NCBI RefSeq assembly: GCF_011927905.1
Contig: NZ_JAATJL010000001.1
Coordinates: 2,480,001 to 2,544,000, forward strand
Reading direction: 5' to 3'
From: Arthrobacter pigmenti
GTDB taxonomy: Bacteria > Actinomycetota > Actinomycetes > Actinomycetales > Micrococcaceae
Length of the DNA: 64,000 nt
Part shown: in pieces, positions 1 through 8,254 of the stretch
Layout: each line of letters starts with the position of its first letter
How positions within the stretch are numbered: the stretch's first letter is position 1
Translations under genes and position numbers: made by a program
Notes under the pieces: generated by a model
What the model was told of the DNA's origin: nothing
Databases searched by the model: none
Seen by the model: only the letters and a program-made list of their open reading frames with translations

Positions 1-263
1 TCGGCGTGGACAACCCGGGTGAAGTCGATTCCCGCTTCGGGATCGTTGATGAGCTGGGCGTCTGCCCGCTGCGCCACGATGATTGCAAATGTTGGTGGGG
101 CAACCAGGTCCCTGTGGCCTAGGGCGCGCGCAGCCTCGACGTCGAAATGCGAGGGATGCGTTGCCTTCACCGCGTGGGCGAACTCCCGGACCTTCTCGCG
201 TCCTACGGTGTAGACCTCGGCAGCGGGATAGCTGCGCCCCTGCAGGTCGGGATTGATCGTCAT
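1..263 (-). CDS. MaoC-like dehydratase N-terminal (HadA-like), partial
   Basis: The reading frame begins with ATG at 263 behind a GGAG ribosome site and runs off the left edge of the window. The visible 87 residues begin MTINPDLQGRSYPAAEVYTV and continue with a 'HPSHFDVEAARALGH' and 'VAPPTFAIIVA' pattern. That pattern is typical of the FAS1-like/MaoC N-terminal hot-dog domain found in actinobacterial HadA-type 3-hydroxyacyl dehydratase subunits (UPF0336). Such proteins normally pair with a HadB-like subunit, which would lie outside the window. The C-terminus cannot be seen, so substrate and partner remain inferred. Confidence 0.8.
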   Translation of the reverse strand, partial: MTINPDLQGRSYPAAEVYTVGREKVREFAHAVKATHPSHFDVEAARALGHRDLVAPPTFAIIVAQRADAQLINDPEAGIDFTRVVHA

Positions 264-303
264 GGAGCTCCTTCGTCCGGCAATAAACACGCTTGGCCAA
301 GCT

Positions 304-388
304 TATCGGGCGAGGGGCCCGGCCCGAAGCGCAGCAAGGGTTGGGAGCCCGGTAGACGCTATCGGGCGAGGGGCCCGCCCCGAAGCGA
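304..388. repeat. Imperfect tandem repeat, 56-bp period
   Basis: The segment 'ATCGGGCGAGGGGCCCG' occurs twice, 56 bp apart, followed each time by a CCCGAAGCG-type tail. It lies between the upstream region of the MaoC-like gene and the end of the small membrane-protein gene. In style it resembles the larger repeat at 641-805 and the GAGCGAAGCGAG elements further right. Function is unknown. Confidence 0.6.
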
Positions 389-393
389 AGCTG

Positions 394-630
394 TCAGCGC
401 CCGCTCGGAGGCCGGTGACGACGTCGGGCGTCCCTGCCGCGCACAACCAGCCCTGACAGGTGAGCTGCAAGGCCGGCGACGATGATGGGGATCGCTGCGA
501 AAACGAGCTGATCGGCCTGGAGCATGGCGCCCGCTACCGCCAGGAGGATGCCGACGCCGGTCAAAATAAGCGCGGAGACCACGAGCTTTCGATACAGCGG
601 CGACCCGGTGTCCCAGGGTGTGTTGAGCAT
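394..630 (-). CDS. Small two-helix membrane protein, unknown function
   Basis: The 78-residue protein starts with ATG at 630. It has two hydrophobic stretches, roughly residues 15-36 and 41-60, and a short basic Arg-rich tail (RGRDARRRHR), so it is probably an integral membrane protein with a cytoplasmic C-terminus. No family is recognised. The frame is open, the amino-acid composition is sensible for a membrane protein, and no better gene competes for the interval. No clear ribosome site precedes the ATG. The gene is bracketed by tandem repeats on both sides. Confidence 0.55.
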   Translation of the reverse strand: MLNTPWDTGSPLYRKLVVSALILTGVGILLAVAGAMLQADQLVFAAIPIIVAGLAAHLSGLVVRGRDARRRHRPPSGR

Positions 631-640
631 AGGACTAAGC

Positions 641-805
641 CTACTGGCAGGGTTCCGGGACGAGCGCAGCGAGGTTCGGGGGGCCGGTAGGCGCTACTGG
701 CCCCGGTTCCGGGCCGAGCGCAGCGAGGTTCGGGGGGCCGGTAGGCGCTACTGGCCCCGGTTCCGGGCCGAGCGCAGCGAGGTTCGGGAGGCCGGTAGGC
801 GCTAC
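641..805. repeat. Three-copy tandem repeat, 54-bp period
   Basis: Three near-identical units contain CGAGCGCAGCGAGGTTCGG at 661, 715 and 769, each followed by a GGCCGGTAGGCGCTAC block. The period is exactly 54 bp. The array sits in the gap between the ends of two genes and stops one base before the DUF2797 stop codon. The core GAGCGCAGCGAG resembles the GAGCGAAGCGAG core seen near 25.9 kb and 30.5 kb, so it may be an expanded member of a dispersed intergenic repeat family. Confidence 0.85.
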
Positions 806-1717
806 CTAGAACAGTTCGTCCTGCACTGCGATGGGCGGGGACCGGAATTCGCCCAGTTCAAGGCGTTTACCGCGAAGGCGGGAGAGATCGAGCAGGAACC
901 GGCCTTCCGGCAGTTCAAGCAACGCACTCTGGCCGAGGAGTGCTGTGACAATCCCGCCGTGCTCGCCACCCTCAAGACTCCGCGCGTACACCGGAGCACG
1001 TGCCGCGAGCACCTGTTTCCACGACTCCGGCGGATCCCACTGTTCCTTCACCTCACGGTACCCATCCAGCTCAATACCTTCGCGGAGAAGATCGCGAACG
1101 GCGGACGTATGCTCCTCATTCGCCTGGTCCAGCCGACCCTCGGCTAACGGGCGGGAGAGCCCAGCCGTTTTCACCGCCGACCGTACAGCCTGCGGCAATC
1201 CGGCATGACGCGTGACGGCGTCTTCCAGCACGCGGACAATCCGCCCGTTGTCGGCGTGCGCGACATAGCGGGCGACGACGGCGCCCTGCTCCGCGAGCCG
1301 CGTCCACTTGCTGCGGTTGGAGGCCGTGCCGATCTTTGTCGATCCATCGGCGAAGGTTGCGACATACAGCCAGTGTTCCTGCGCGAGGTAAGCGGCGAGA
1401 CCCTCCGGAGCTAGGCCAGAGCGGTGAACGTCGTGCATGAAGCGAAAGTCATCCCGGGCGAAACATGGCCCGCATTGGTAGCCGCGCTCCGCCGTCGTCT
1501 GCGTTGGGCACGAGAAGGACCGACGTTCAGTTGGACCGAGCGAGTGTGCGTAGCCGAGGCAGTACCGCTGACCGGGCGCTCCGTACACCCGGAAGCCGAA
1601 CAACTCCCGGCTAGGCAGGGGCAGGGATGCGGCGGCACCCTTTGGCGTAGCAAGCGTCATCGATGGACCCGATAAGTCCCAGGACACGCCATGGCAAAGG
1701 AAGTGTCCGCTGAGCAT
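806..1717 (-). CDS. DUF2797 family protein
   Basis: The 303-residue protein matches the actinobacterial DUF2797 family. An N-terminal region carries cysteines in the patterns RYCLGYAHS, SFSCPTQ and YQCGPCFARDDF, which look like a metal-binding cluster around residues 50-90. A central 'LYVATFADGSTKIGTAS' segment follows. The ATG at 1717 is the first usable start after an in-frame stop. The biochemical role is not established to my knowledge. The 3' end abuts the 54-bp tandem repeat. Confidence 0.8.
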   Translation of the reverse strand: MLSGHFLCHGVSWDLSGPSMTLATPKGAAASLPLPSRELFGFRVYGAPGQRYCLGYAHSLGPTERRSFSCPTQTTAERGYQCGPCFARDDFRFMHDVHRSGLAPEGLAAYLAQEHWLYVATFADGSTKIGTASNRSKWTRLAEQGAVVARYVAHADNGRIVRVLEDAVTRHAGLPQAVRSAVKTAGLSRPLAEGRLDQANEEHTSAVRDLLREGIELDGYREVKEQWDPPESWKQVLAARAPVYARSLEGGEHGGIVTALLGQSALLELPEGRFLLDLSRLRGKRLELGEFRSPPIAVQDELF

Positions 1718-1821
1718 CCTGCCACCCTACCGAAAGGGTGCCCCTCCTTCGATGAGTGTTCAGATGATGACCCTATGAAGAACTCATTGAGCCATTATCT
1801 AAACACTCACGGGCCGGAAAC

Positions 1822-2388
1822 CTACGCGGTCTGACCCTCGTGCGGACCTTCTGCGATTTCCTCGAGGACCTTGTCATTGAAGGCGGGGAGGTCGTCAGGG
1901 TTGCGGCTGGTCACGAAGCCCTGATCCACCACCACTTCATCGTCGGTCCAGTTCGCGCCTGCGTTCCGCAGGTCCGTCTCGAGGGTGTGATAGGACGTCA
2001 GGTCACGGCCCTTGACGACGCCGGCTTCGATCAACAGCCACGGTGCGTGGCAGATTGCGGCCACCGGCTTGTGCTGTTCGAAGAAGCTGCGTGCGAAGGC
2101 CTGCGCATTCTTCTCCACGCGGAGGTGATCAGCGTTCACAACACCGCCGGGCAGGACGAGCGCATCGAAGTCATCCGCATTGGCTTGATCGAGCGTCAGG
2201 TCGACCGGGAAGCTGTCGCCCTTCTCTGTACCCTTGAAGCCCTGGACTGATCCCTCGGAGGGCGCGACGAGCGTAGGGACACCCCCGGCACCCTTGACGG
2301 CCTCCCACGGGCTGGTGAACTCGACCTGCTCCACGCCGTCCGTGAGCAGGAAAGCTACCTTCTTGCCTGAAATATCGTGCGCAGTCAT
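1822..2388 (-). CDS. PfpI/DJ-1 family protein (YhbO-like)
   Basis: This 188-residue class I glutamine-amidotransferase-like protein belongs to the PfpI/YhbO branch. The nucleophile elbow is AICHAPW with Cys113-His114, and an acidic residue sits near Glu20 (DGVEQVE). Family members act as proteases, deglycases or chaperones under stress; which activity applies here is unknown. A GGAGGAAGC ribosome site precedes the ATG. The gene is monocistronic between DUF2797 and the ParA-like gene. Length is normal for the family. Confidence 0.9.
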   Translation of the reverse strand: MTAHDISGKKVAFLLTDGVEQVEFTSPWEAVKGAGGVPTLVAPSEGSVQGFKGTEKGDSFPVDLTLDQANADDFDALVLPGGVVNADHLRVEKNAQAFARSFFEQHKPVAAICHAPWLLIEAGVVKGRDLTSYHTLETDLRNAGANWTDDEVVVDQGFVTSRNPDDLPAFNDKVLEEIAEGPHEGQTA

Positions 2389-2456
2389 GCTTCCTCCATT
2401 CGATTGGCTTACGTTCCAAGCCTAGGAATGATCAAAGTGATAAGCAAGCTGATTAT

Positions 2457-3905
2457 TTACAGTCCTTCGGCCACCGCGGCAGCCGCACCAAGCCACGCAC
2501 TCTGGGTAGCGGGTTTCAGTGCGCCCCAGCGGATACGGCCCTTCAGCAGTGCGACGTCGTACGGGATAGTGACTGCCCGGCGTGCCAGCTGCCCAAACCC
2601 GTCGGCAATCTCCTGGGCCTGTGCAGCCGTTCCGTTCTTGTCGGACTGGCTGACAATGACGACGGCGTTCTGCGACAGTTCCGCGTACTTCCCGCCGCGC
2701 GCACGCAACGCTTCCAGCAGCAGTGCCCCTGCTTCCGCGTGCTCCTCAAGGGTGGTTGTCGCGATCACCAGCTGGTCGGTGTGGTGAATCATCCGCAGCC
2801 AGCGCTCGGCCGTTTCGTCATTGCCGGAATCCACGATGTTCAGGCGGAAGTACTTGGATGCCACCTCGTGCAGCGCATCGAAGTCATCCGAGGTGACCTT
2901 CTGCTCGGACGCAAGCACATCCGGCTTGGACCGCAGGACGTCGTACTTGTCCTCGATCTGGTGGTGGACGAACCGGGCAAGCAGCGCCGACTGTGCGGAC
3001 GGTGAAAGGAGATGGCCGGTCTGCGGCAGCAGGTCCATCACGGTCGAACTGTGCGGCCCCTGCTCGGTGCGCCAGCCCAGCGTCCCACGGGTCTCGTTGT
3101 TGTCCCAGGCCAGAACAGGACCGCCGCCGTTCCGCGCGAATACGGCGGCGAGCATCACGGTTGTGGGCGTCTTGTTGGCTCCGCCCTTGCCGTTCACCAC
3201 CGAAATGGTGCGCGGGCCTGGCCAGTGCTGGCTGACGGCACGGGTGTTGGCCCGCTGGATGAGCTCACGCTTCGAAGGCGGCACCCGGATCCCGATCTTC
3301 GTCAACAGCCCGCGAAAGCCCGCCTCTGCAGGCACCTTCCCGTTATCGGTTGCGAGGAAGGAACGACGGCGGCCCTCGGGTTCAGCAGCAGGCCGCCGGG
3401 ATGAACGCGGAGGCACGCTCGGTGTGCCCGGCACGGAGGCGGTCGGCGACGGGGCGTCCGGCACCGAGGTGGGCGCCGTTGTCGTCGTTGATTCGGCCGT
3501 TTCAGCCGGTGCGCCAGGAGTGGAGTCCGGCGCCGTCGTCGTTGATTCGGCCTCGGCGCTCGGGACGGGCGTCACGGGCGGCCGGCTCCCATTGCGGCTC
3601 CCGTTGCCGTCTGTCTGGGTAGGGAAGGTGACCGGGACGGATGTGGTCCAGGTGCTCGTGCTGTTTGCGGACTCATCGAAGCGAATGTCGAGGACGGGAC
3701 GACGCACCGTCTGCTCTTCGGCTTCGGCGTGGACGGTTGGTCCCTGCTCCGGCGCTTCCTCGGGCGGCGAAAAGCGGTCCGCGAACCGCGGAACCTCGGA
3801 GATGGGTCCGGTGCCCGGATCCTTGCCGGCACGCCGCCTGCTTGCCCTGGTAGGGAAGTCTTCCGGGTTGTCGCCGGGGCCCCAGGCCGAGTCGTTGTCA
3901 GTCAT
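2457..3905 (-). CDS. MinD/ParA-like ATPase with long disordered N-terminus
   Basis: I start the 482-residue protein at the ATG at 3905 (AGGA-type ribosome site), 18 codons inside the longest frame. Residues 1-190 are Pro/Ser/Thr/Glu-rich and probably disordered. A ParA/MinD-type domain follows from about residue 230. Its deviant Walker A reads KGGANKT (about 240-246), with Asn where the canonical motif has Gly. An 'AWDNNETRGTLGW' switch-like stretch and 'LNIVDSGND' follow. The layout recalls EspI-type ATPases of ESX loci, but no ESX genes are present here. No ParB partner is adjacent. The role is unknown; septum, pole or secretion-site positioning would be typical of the superfamily. Confidence 0.8.
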   Translation of the reverse strand: MTDNDSAWGPGDNPEDFPTRASRRRAGKDPGTGPISEVPRFADRFSPPEEAPEQGPTVHAEAEEQTVRRPVLDIRFDESANSTSTWTTSVPVTFPTQTDGNGSRNGSRPPVTPVPSAEAESTTTAPDSTPGAPAETAESTTTTAPTSVPDAPSPTASVPGTPSVPPRSSRRPAAEPEGRRRSFLATDNGKVPAEAGFRGLLTKIGIRVPPSKRELIQRANTRAVSQHWPGPRTISVVNGKGGANKTPTTVMLAAVFARNGGGPVLAWDNNETRGTLGWRTEQGPHSSTVMDLLPQTGHLLSPSAQSALLARFVHHQIEDKYDVLRSKPDVLASEQKVTSDDFDALHEVASKYFRLNIVDSGNDETAERWLRMIHHTDQLVIATTTLEEHAEAGALLLEALRARGGKYAELSQNAVVIVSQSDKNGTAAQAQEIADGFGQLARRAVTIPYDVALLKGRIRWGALKPATQSAWLGAAAAVAEGL

Positions 3906-3989
3906 GGTTCCTGTCCTATCGATGTGCCTCGCGGACCATACTATAAGGAGGCTGATCACTGCCCTGAACGGGTGGCGGTCCAGGGAAAC

Positions 3990-4030
3990 AAAAAGCAGGC
4001 CGACAGCTCCAGAAGAACTGCCGGCCTGCT
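3990..4030 (-). terminator. Rho-independent terminator after tRNA genes
   Basis: On the minus strand GCAGGCCG and CGGCCTGC arms close a loop and are followed by TTTTTG. The hairpin lies just beyond the 3' end of tRNA-Met, so it probably ends a tRNA-Thr/tRNA-Met transcript. Confidence 0.85.
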
Positions 4031-4035
4031 GCCTG

Positions 4036-4109
4036 TAGCGGTGGCGGGACTCGATCCCGCGACCTCACGATTATGAGTCGTGCGCTCTAACCAGCTGAGC
4101 TACACCGCC
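4036..4109 (-). tRNA. tRNA-Met (CAT)
   Basis: A 74-nt cloverleaf reads on the minus strand: acceptor GGCGGTG, T8-A9, anticodon arm CACGA-CTCATAA-TCGTG with anticodon CAT, and T arm GCGGG-ATCGAGT-CCCGC. CCA is not encoded. Elongator methionine is the likeliest identity; a lysidine-modified Ile tRNA shares the CAT anticodon and is not fully excluded. Confidence 0.93.
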
Positions 4110-4164
4110 ACAAATGAGACTGCCCGCTTCAATCTTACGATCTGCGGCGGGCCTCCCATTTGAG

Positions 4165-4236
4165 AGCCCCCCACCGGAATCGATCCGGTGACCTCGTTCT
4201 TACCAAGAACGCGCTCTACCACTGAGCTAGGGGGGC
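4165..4236 (-). tRNA. tRNA-Thr (GGT)
   Basis: A 72-nt cloverleaf reads on the minus strand: acceptor GCCCCCC, anticodon loop TTGGTAA (anticodon GGT) on a CGTTC/GAACG stem, and T stem ACCGG/CCGGT. It lies 55 bp upstream of tRNA-Met on the same strand, so the two are probably co-transcribed. Confidence 0.94.
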
Positions 4237-4459
4237 AACAGCAGAAAACTTTACCAGCTAAATCCCGCGCTGAGAAATTCTCTCGGCACCACTTGCGGGG
4301 ACCCGTTAGGGCACGTGGAAGAACGACGCCGGGCACCGTTCAGAACGGCGAAAAGCGCCGCTATTGTGCGGAATCGTGGGGAACTCCCTATGTGTCAGCC
4401 TGAAGTGAGACAGTTTACGTTTCGTTGGGTTGGTTCAGCGGCGGGGAAGGAAGTGCGTG

Positions 4460-4897
4460 ATGGTAGTTCATCGGCGATCGAGTAACCGGGATAGTTTCAC
4501 CGCGAATGAGCGACTTGCGATCCTGGCTGAGTATGAGGCTGCCGCGCCGGGCCAAAAGCAGGTGGTGTGCCGGCGGTATGACGTGAATCAAACCTCGGTG
4601 CTGCGCTGGCGGAAGGATCAGCGCGCCGGACTGCTGGAGCCTTCGGAGGGCAAACACAGGGGGCATGTAATGAATAAGCGAGAACGTGCCGATTATGTCC
4701 GGGCGCTGCGAGAGAACGAGACGTTGAAGGCGAAGCTGGCGCAATCCGAGAGCGCGGTGGAAGTGCTGGGAAAAGCATCAGAGCTCTTGGCTTCCATGGC
4801 CAAGAGCTCGCGGATCAGGATTCCGGAAACACCGGATCAGACGGAGATCCCAGTAGCTTTCAGGACCACGAAGCCGCAGGACGGGCTCGGGAAGTAA
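4460..4897 (+). CDS. IS3-family transposase OrfA
   Basis: The 145-residue protein has an N-terminal helix-turn-helix (FTANERLAILAEYE ... CRRYDVNQTSVLRWRKD) and a C-terminal leucine-rich coiled segment (ALRENETLKAKLAQSESAVEVLGK), the usual OrfA layout. I start at the ATG at 4460, behind GGAAGG, rather than at an upstream TTG. An A-rich run, GGGAAAAGC around 4768-4776, falls where the OrfB frame (-1) is already open, so a programmed -1 shift making OrfAB is likely. Confidence 0.85.
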   Translation: MVVHRRSSNRDSFTANERLAILAEYEAAAPGQKQVVCRRYDVNQTSVLRWRKDQRAGLLEPSEGKHRGHVMNKRERADYVRALRENETLKAKLAQSESAVEVLGKASELLASMAKSSRIRIPETPDQTEIPVAFRTTKPQDGLGK

Positions 4898-4917
4898 GGC
4901 GTGGGCTGGTCAAGGAT

Positions 4918-5916
4918 TTGAAACAGGGTGGGATGTCCGTTGTCCGGGCGTGCCTGTTGACCGGATATCCGAAGGCGTCCTTCTACCGGCATTGCAGTCC
5001 CCCGGAGCCGAAACCGGACCCCATTCCGCAGGCCGACCGGTATCAACCGGCGGCCTTGGGTGACCGGGAACGTGCCGCAATCATTGAAGCTCTGGGTAGT
5101 GAGGAATACGCGGATTTCTCGGTCTGCCAGGTGTTCTATCGTGCCTGGGACGACGGGAACTATATCTGCTCACGCTCGTCCTGGTACCGGGTGGCGCGCG
5201 AGCATCAACTCACCGGGGACCGGCGTCGGCAGGCTACAGCGTCACCGAAGAAGATCCCCGAGCTCACAGCGACGGCACCGAACCAGGTTTGGTCCTGGGA
5301 CATCACCAAGCTCCACGGCCCGCGCCGGGGCGAGTACTTCCATCTTTACGTCATCACCGACATCTACTCGAGATTCGTCACAGGGTGGCGACTCGAAGCG
5401 TGGGAAGACGGGGAGTTAGCCAAACAGATGGTGGCCGACGCAGTGGAGGGAAACGGGAAAGCACCGCAGTATCTGCACTCCGATAACGGGGCCGCGATGA
5501 TCAGCCAGCCTCTCTCGGTGCTGTTGGCGAAACTCGGGGTCGACAAGTCGTTCTCCCGGCCCGGGGTCTCGAATGACAACCCGTACTCGGAGGCCTTCTT
5601 CAAGACCTTCAAGTATGACCTGCGTTTCCCCGGCTCATTCGAGACCTACGACCAGGCGCTGGCGTTCTGCAACTGGTTCTTCTACGAATACAACAACAAC
5701 CACCGACACTCAGCCATCGGCTGGCACACACCAGCCAACATGCACCACCGACGGACCACTCAAATCACAACGGCCCGCAGACAATGCCTCGACAAGGCCT
5801 GGCGGAAAAACCCGCACCGCTACGCCCACCGCCCCAAACCACCAGGCCTTCCAGGCCCGGCACACATCAATAACCCAATCAACAGAAAATCGACCAACCT
5901 GTCTCACACAGGTTGA
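4918..5916 (+). CDS. IS3-family transposase OrfB (rve/DDE integrase core)
   Basis: The 332-residue frame carries the retroviral-integrase-type catalytic core: VWSWDITKL (first Asp), LHSDNGAAM (second Asp) and NPYSEAFFKTFK (Glu). The frame is open upstream into OrfA (from about 4771), so the protein is probably made as an OrfA-OrfB frameshift fusion rather than from the TTG at 4918. The reading frame ends inside the right terminal inverted repeat, so the stop codon lies in the extreme tip of the element. All catalytic residues are intact and the element may be active. Confidence 0.9.
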   Translation: MKQGGMSVVRACLLTGYPKASFYRHCSPPEPKPDPIPQADRYQPAALGDRERAAIIEALGSEEYADFSVCQVFYRAWDDGNYICSRSSWYRVAREHQLTGDRRRQATASPKKIPELTATAPNQVWSWDITKLHGPRRGEYFHLYVITDIYSRFVTGWRLEAWEDGELAKQMVADAVEGNGKAPQYLHSDNGAAMISQPLSVLLAKLGVDKSFSRPGVSNDNPYSEAFFKTFKYDLRFPGSFETYDQALAFCNWFFYEYNNNHRHSAIGWHTPANMHHRRTTQITTARRQCLDKAWRKNPHRYAHRPKPPGLPGPAHINNPINRKSTNLSHTG

Positions 5917-5999
5917 CCAATACCGAACTTGCCACGATCGTGCCCAACAACGGCGCTTTTGCGGATGGTTCAGTCCGGCGTCGAATCAGCCTACTGAAA

Positions 6000-7922
6000 T
6001 CACCAGTTTTCGCGGCGCCCGTTTCCGGCGCCGGCACCCTTCTTGTGGCGGGGCTTGCGCTCGTCCGAGCCCGCCGCGCGGTCCGACCGGTAGCCCTCGC
6101 TGCGGAAGCCGGCATCGTGCCCGCGATCGGCGCGGAAACCGCCGTCGTGGTCGCGGTCCTTACGGAAGCCCTCGCCCTTGCGGTGAGGCTTCTTGAAGTC
6201 GCCGGCAGGACGTTCACGGTTAGGGCGACGGCCCTTATCAAGCTCAAGGTGGATCAGCTCGCCGCCGATGCGGGTTTTGGACAGTGCGCGCCACTGGTCC
6301 TTGCTGAGCTCCGCAGGGAGCTCCACGAGGGTGTGGTCCGCACGGATGTCAATACCGCCGATTTGCGACGACGAGAGCCCACCCTCGTTGGCGATCGCAC
6401 CGACGATCGAGCCCGGCATGACGCGCTGGCGGCGGCCTACCGCAATACGGTAGGTGGCGTTGCCCTCGGTCAGGGTGCGCGTTGGTCCGCGTGAGCCGAA
6501 GCCGTCCTTACGTCCGCCCGCGCGCTCCTTCTGGCCGGCCGGTGCCTGCGGGATGTCCTTGACCAGGAGCGGGTTCCCGCCCTGGGCCATGATGGCGAGC
6601 GCAGCGGCAATCTCTGCTGCCGGTACATTGTGCTCGTCTTCGTAGTTGGCGATCAGGTTGCGGAAGATCGAGACGTCCTCGGTGGCGAGCGTCTCCGTGA
6701 TGCGCTCGGCAAACTTGTTCAGGCGCAGCTCGTTGACGGTCTCGGTGGAGGGAAGGTGCATCTGTTCCACCGGCTGGCGGGTGGCCTTTTCGATCGAGCG
6801 CAGCAGGTACTTCTCACGCGGCGTCATGAACAGGATCGCGTCACCCGAACGCCCGGCGCGGCCCGTGCGGCCGATGCGGTGCACGTAGGACTCGGTGTCA
6901 TGCGGAATGTCGTAGTTGACCACGAGGGAGATGCGTTCAACGTCTAGGCCACGGGCTGCGACGTCGGTAGCGACCAGGATGTCGATCTTGCCGTCGCGCA
7001 ATGCTTCGATGGTGCGCTCACGCTGCTGCTGCGGGATGTCGCCGTTGATGGCTGCTGCCTGGAAGCCCCGGGAACGCAACTTGTCCGCCAGGTCTTCAGT
7101 GGCCATCTTGGTACGCACGAACGCAATGATTCCGTCGAAATCCTCTACCTCAAGGATCCGCGTCATGGCGTCGAGCTTGTGCGGGCCCATCACCTGCAGG
7201 TAGCGCTGGCGGGTGTTGGTGCCGGTGGAGGTCTTGCCCTTCACCGTTATCTCAGCAGGGTTGCTCAGGTACTTCTGAGCGATGCGGCGGATAGCACCGG
7301 GCATGGTGGCGGAGAACAGTGCCACCTGCTTGTCTTCGGGGGTTTCCGCGAGGATCTGCTCAACGTCGTCGGCGAAGCCCATGCGCAGCATCTCATCGGC
7401 TTCATCGAGCACGAGGTACTGCAGGTTGGACAGGTCCAGCGAGCCCTTGGACAGGTGGTCGATGACACGCCCGGGCGTACCGACAACAACCTGCGCGCCC
7501 CGGCGGAGACCAGCCAGCTGGGGGCCGTAGGCAGATCCGCCGTACACCGGGAGGACGGTGAAGTTGTCGATGTGCTTGGCGTAGGAAGCGAACGCCTCCG
7601 CAACCTGCAGTGCGAGTTCGCGGGTCGGTGCAAGGACGAGAACCTGCGTGAACTTCGCCGGACCATTCAGGTCAGCCAGTTCCGCCATCCTTGACAGTGC
7701 CGGGATTGCGAACGCGGCGGTCTTGCCGGTTCCGGTCTGGGCCAGGCCGACGACGTCGCGGCCTTCCAGCAACACGGGAATGGTGGCGGCCTGGATAGGT
7801 GAGGGCTTCTCGTATCCAACATCGGCGAGCGCCGCCAGGACGCGTCCGTCCAGGTTGAAGTCGGCGAACGTTGTATCAGGAGTTTCGGTTTCGGGCGTGT
7901 CTGCGGGCAGGTTTTCAGGCAT
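6000..7922 (-). CDS. deaD: DEAD-box ATP-dependent RNA helicase (DeaD/CsdA-like)
   Basis: The 640-residue protein starts at the ATG at 7922. It has the Q motif (SPIQ, about 41-44), Walker A AQTGTGKT (61-68), DEAD (173-176), SAT (204-206), ARGLD and HRIGRTGRAGR. A DbpA-type RNA-binding domain follows (about 490-565), then a basic Gly/Arg/His/Asp-rich tail. Members unwind structured RNA in ribosome assembly and mRNA decay, especially in the cold. A gene-free 332-bp stretch upstream could be a long 5' untranslated region, as is common in cold-shock mRNAs. The IS3 element lies 80 bp beyond the stop. Confidence 0.92.
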   Translation of the reverse strand: MPENLPADTPETETPDTTFADFNLDGRVLAALADVGYEKPSPIQAATIPVLLEGRDVVGLAQTGTGKTAAFAIPALSRMAELADLNGPAKFTQVLVLAPTRELALQVAEAFASYAKHIDNFTVLPVYGGSAYGPQLAGLRRGAQVVVGTPGRVIDHLSKGSLDLSNLQYLVLDEADEMLRMGFADDVEQILAETPEDKQVALFSATMPGAIRRIAQKYLSNPAEITVKGKTSTGTNTRQRYLQVMGPHKLDAMTRILEVEDFDGIIAFVRTKMATEDLADKLRSRGFQAAAINGDIPQQQRERTIEALRDGKIDILVATDVAARGLDVERISLVVNYDIPHDTESYVHRIGRTGRAGRSGDAILFMTPREKYLLRSIEKATRQPVEQMHLPSTETVNELRLNKFAERITETLATEDVSIFRNLIANYEDEHNVPAAEIAAALAIMAQGGNPLLVKDIPQAPAGQKERAGGRKDGFGSRGPTRTLTEGNATYRIAVGRRQRVMPGSIVGAIANEGGLSSSQIGGIDIRADHTLVELPAELSKDQWRALSKTRIGGELIHLELDKGRRPNRERPAGDFKKPHRKGEGFRKDRDHDGGFRADRGHDAGFRSEGYRSDRAAGSDERKPRHKKGAGAGNGRRENW

Positions 7923-8254
7923 GAGGAAATAGTCCTTCACTAGGAGCCGGACGGCTAAGGACAGCCGTATGAACAGGAAATCCAGCGCTGTTTCAATCCC
8001 GCGGCAGGACCTCACATTCCAGCTTCGGCCGCTTTCCCAGCGGTGAAGTGCAATGTTCTCTAGCCGGCGCTCCCTGAATGAATCTGCCTGCTTGGCTTAT
8101 TCGCCGCAGGCCCCAACACAACCAATCCATGCCGCTTCAGGGCAGGAATCAAGGGAAAACCGGTGTGGGGGATGTTTCAAGTGTACAGTACGCGCCCGTG
8201 CCGGTGCGTCGATGCCGGCCGAGGGTCGGCGTGAGGCTGCCCACAATCATCGAT
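7923..8254. other. Gene-free stretch upstream of deaD
   Basis: These 332 bp hold no convincing coding frame on either strand. They separate the helicase gene from the end of the MOSC gene, both on the minus strand, and so contain the deaD promoter and leader. I see no strong terminator or known riboswitch. The region from about 8160 toward 7923 could be transcribed as a long leader. Confidence 0.5.

Larger units (their letters stand above)
4391..5920 (+). mobile_element. IS3-family insertion sequence
   Basis: Two overlapping transposase frames are bounded by related ends. The left end carries TCAGCCTGAAGTGAGACAG (from 4395), and the reverse complement of the right end carries TCAACCTGTGTGAGACAG. 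The exact tips are uncertain by about 10 bp, and I could not identify a convincing target-site duplication. The element sits between the two tRNAs and the 3' end of the DEAD-box helicase gene, interrupting nothing recognisable. Confidence 0.85.

Noticed and set aside
641..805. CRISPR array
   Set aside because: Units are directly adjacent with no unique spacers between repeats, only three copies are present, and no cas genes are near.
524..1147. A 207-residue plus-strand frame encoding repeated RAERSEVRGAGRRYWPRF-like units
   Set aside because: The repeats are a translation of the 54-bp tandem DNA repeat, and the rest is antisense to the DUF2797 gene. No ribosome site.
2821..4038. A 405-residue plus-strand frame opposite the ParA-like gene
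   Set aside because: Low-complexity Ser/Arg/Gly translation, antisense to a gene with P-loop motifs.
4240..4390. Phage or integrative-element attachment site at the tRNA-Thr/tRNA-Met pair
   Set aside because: No duplicated tRNA 3' end or integrase was found; only an IS3 element lies beyond.
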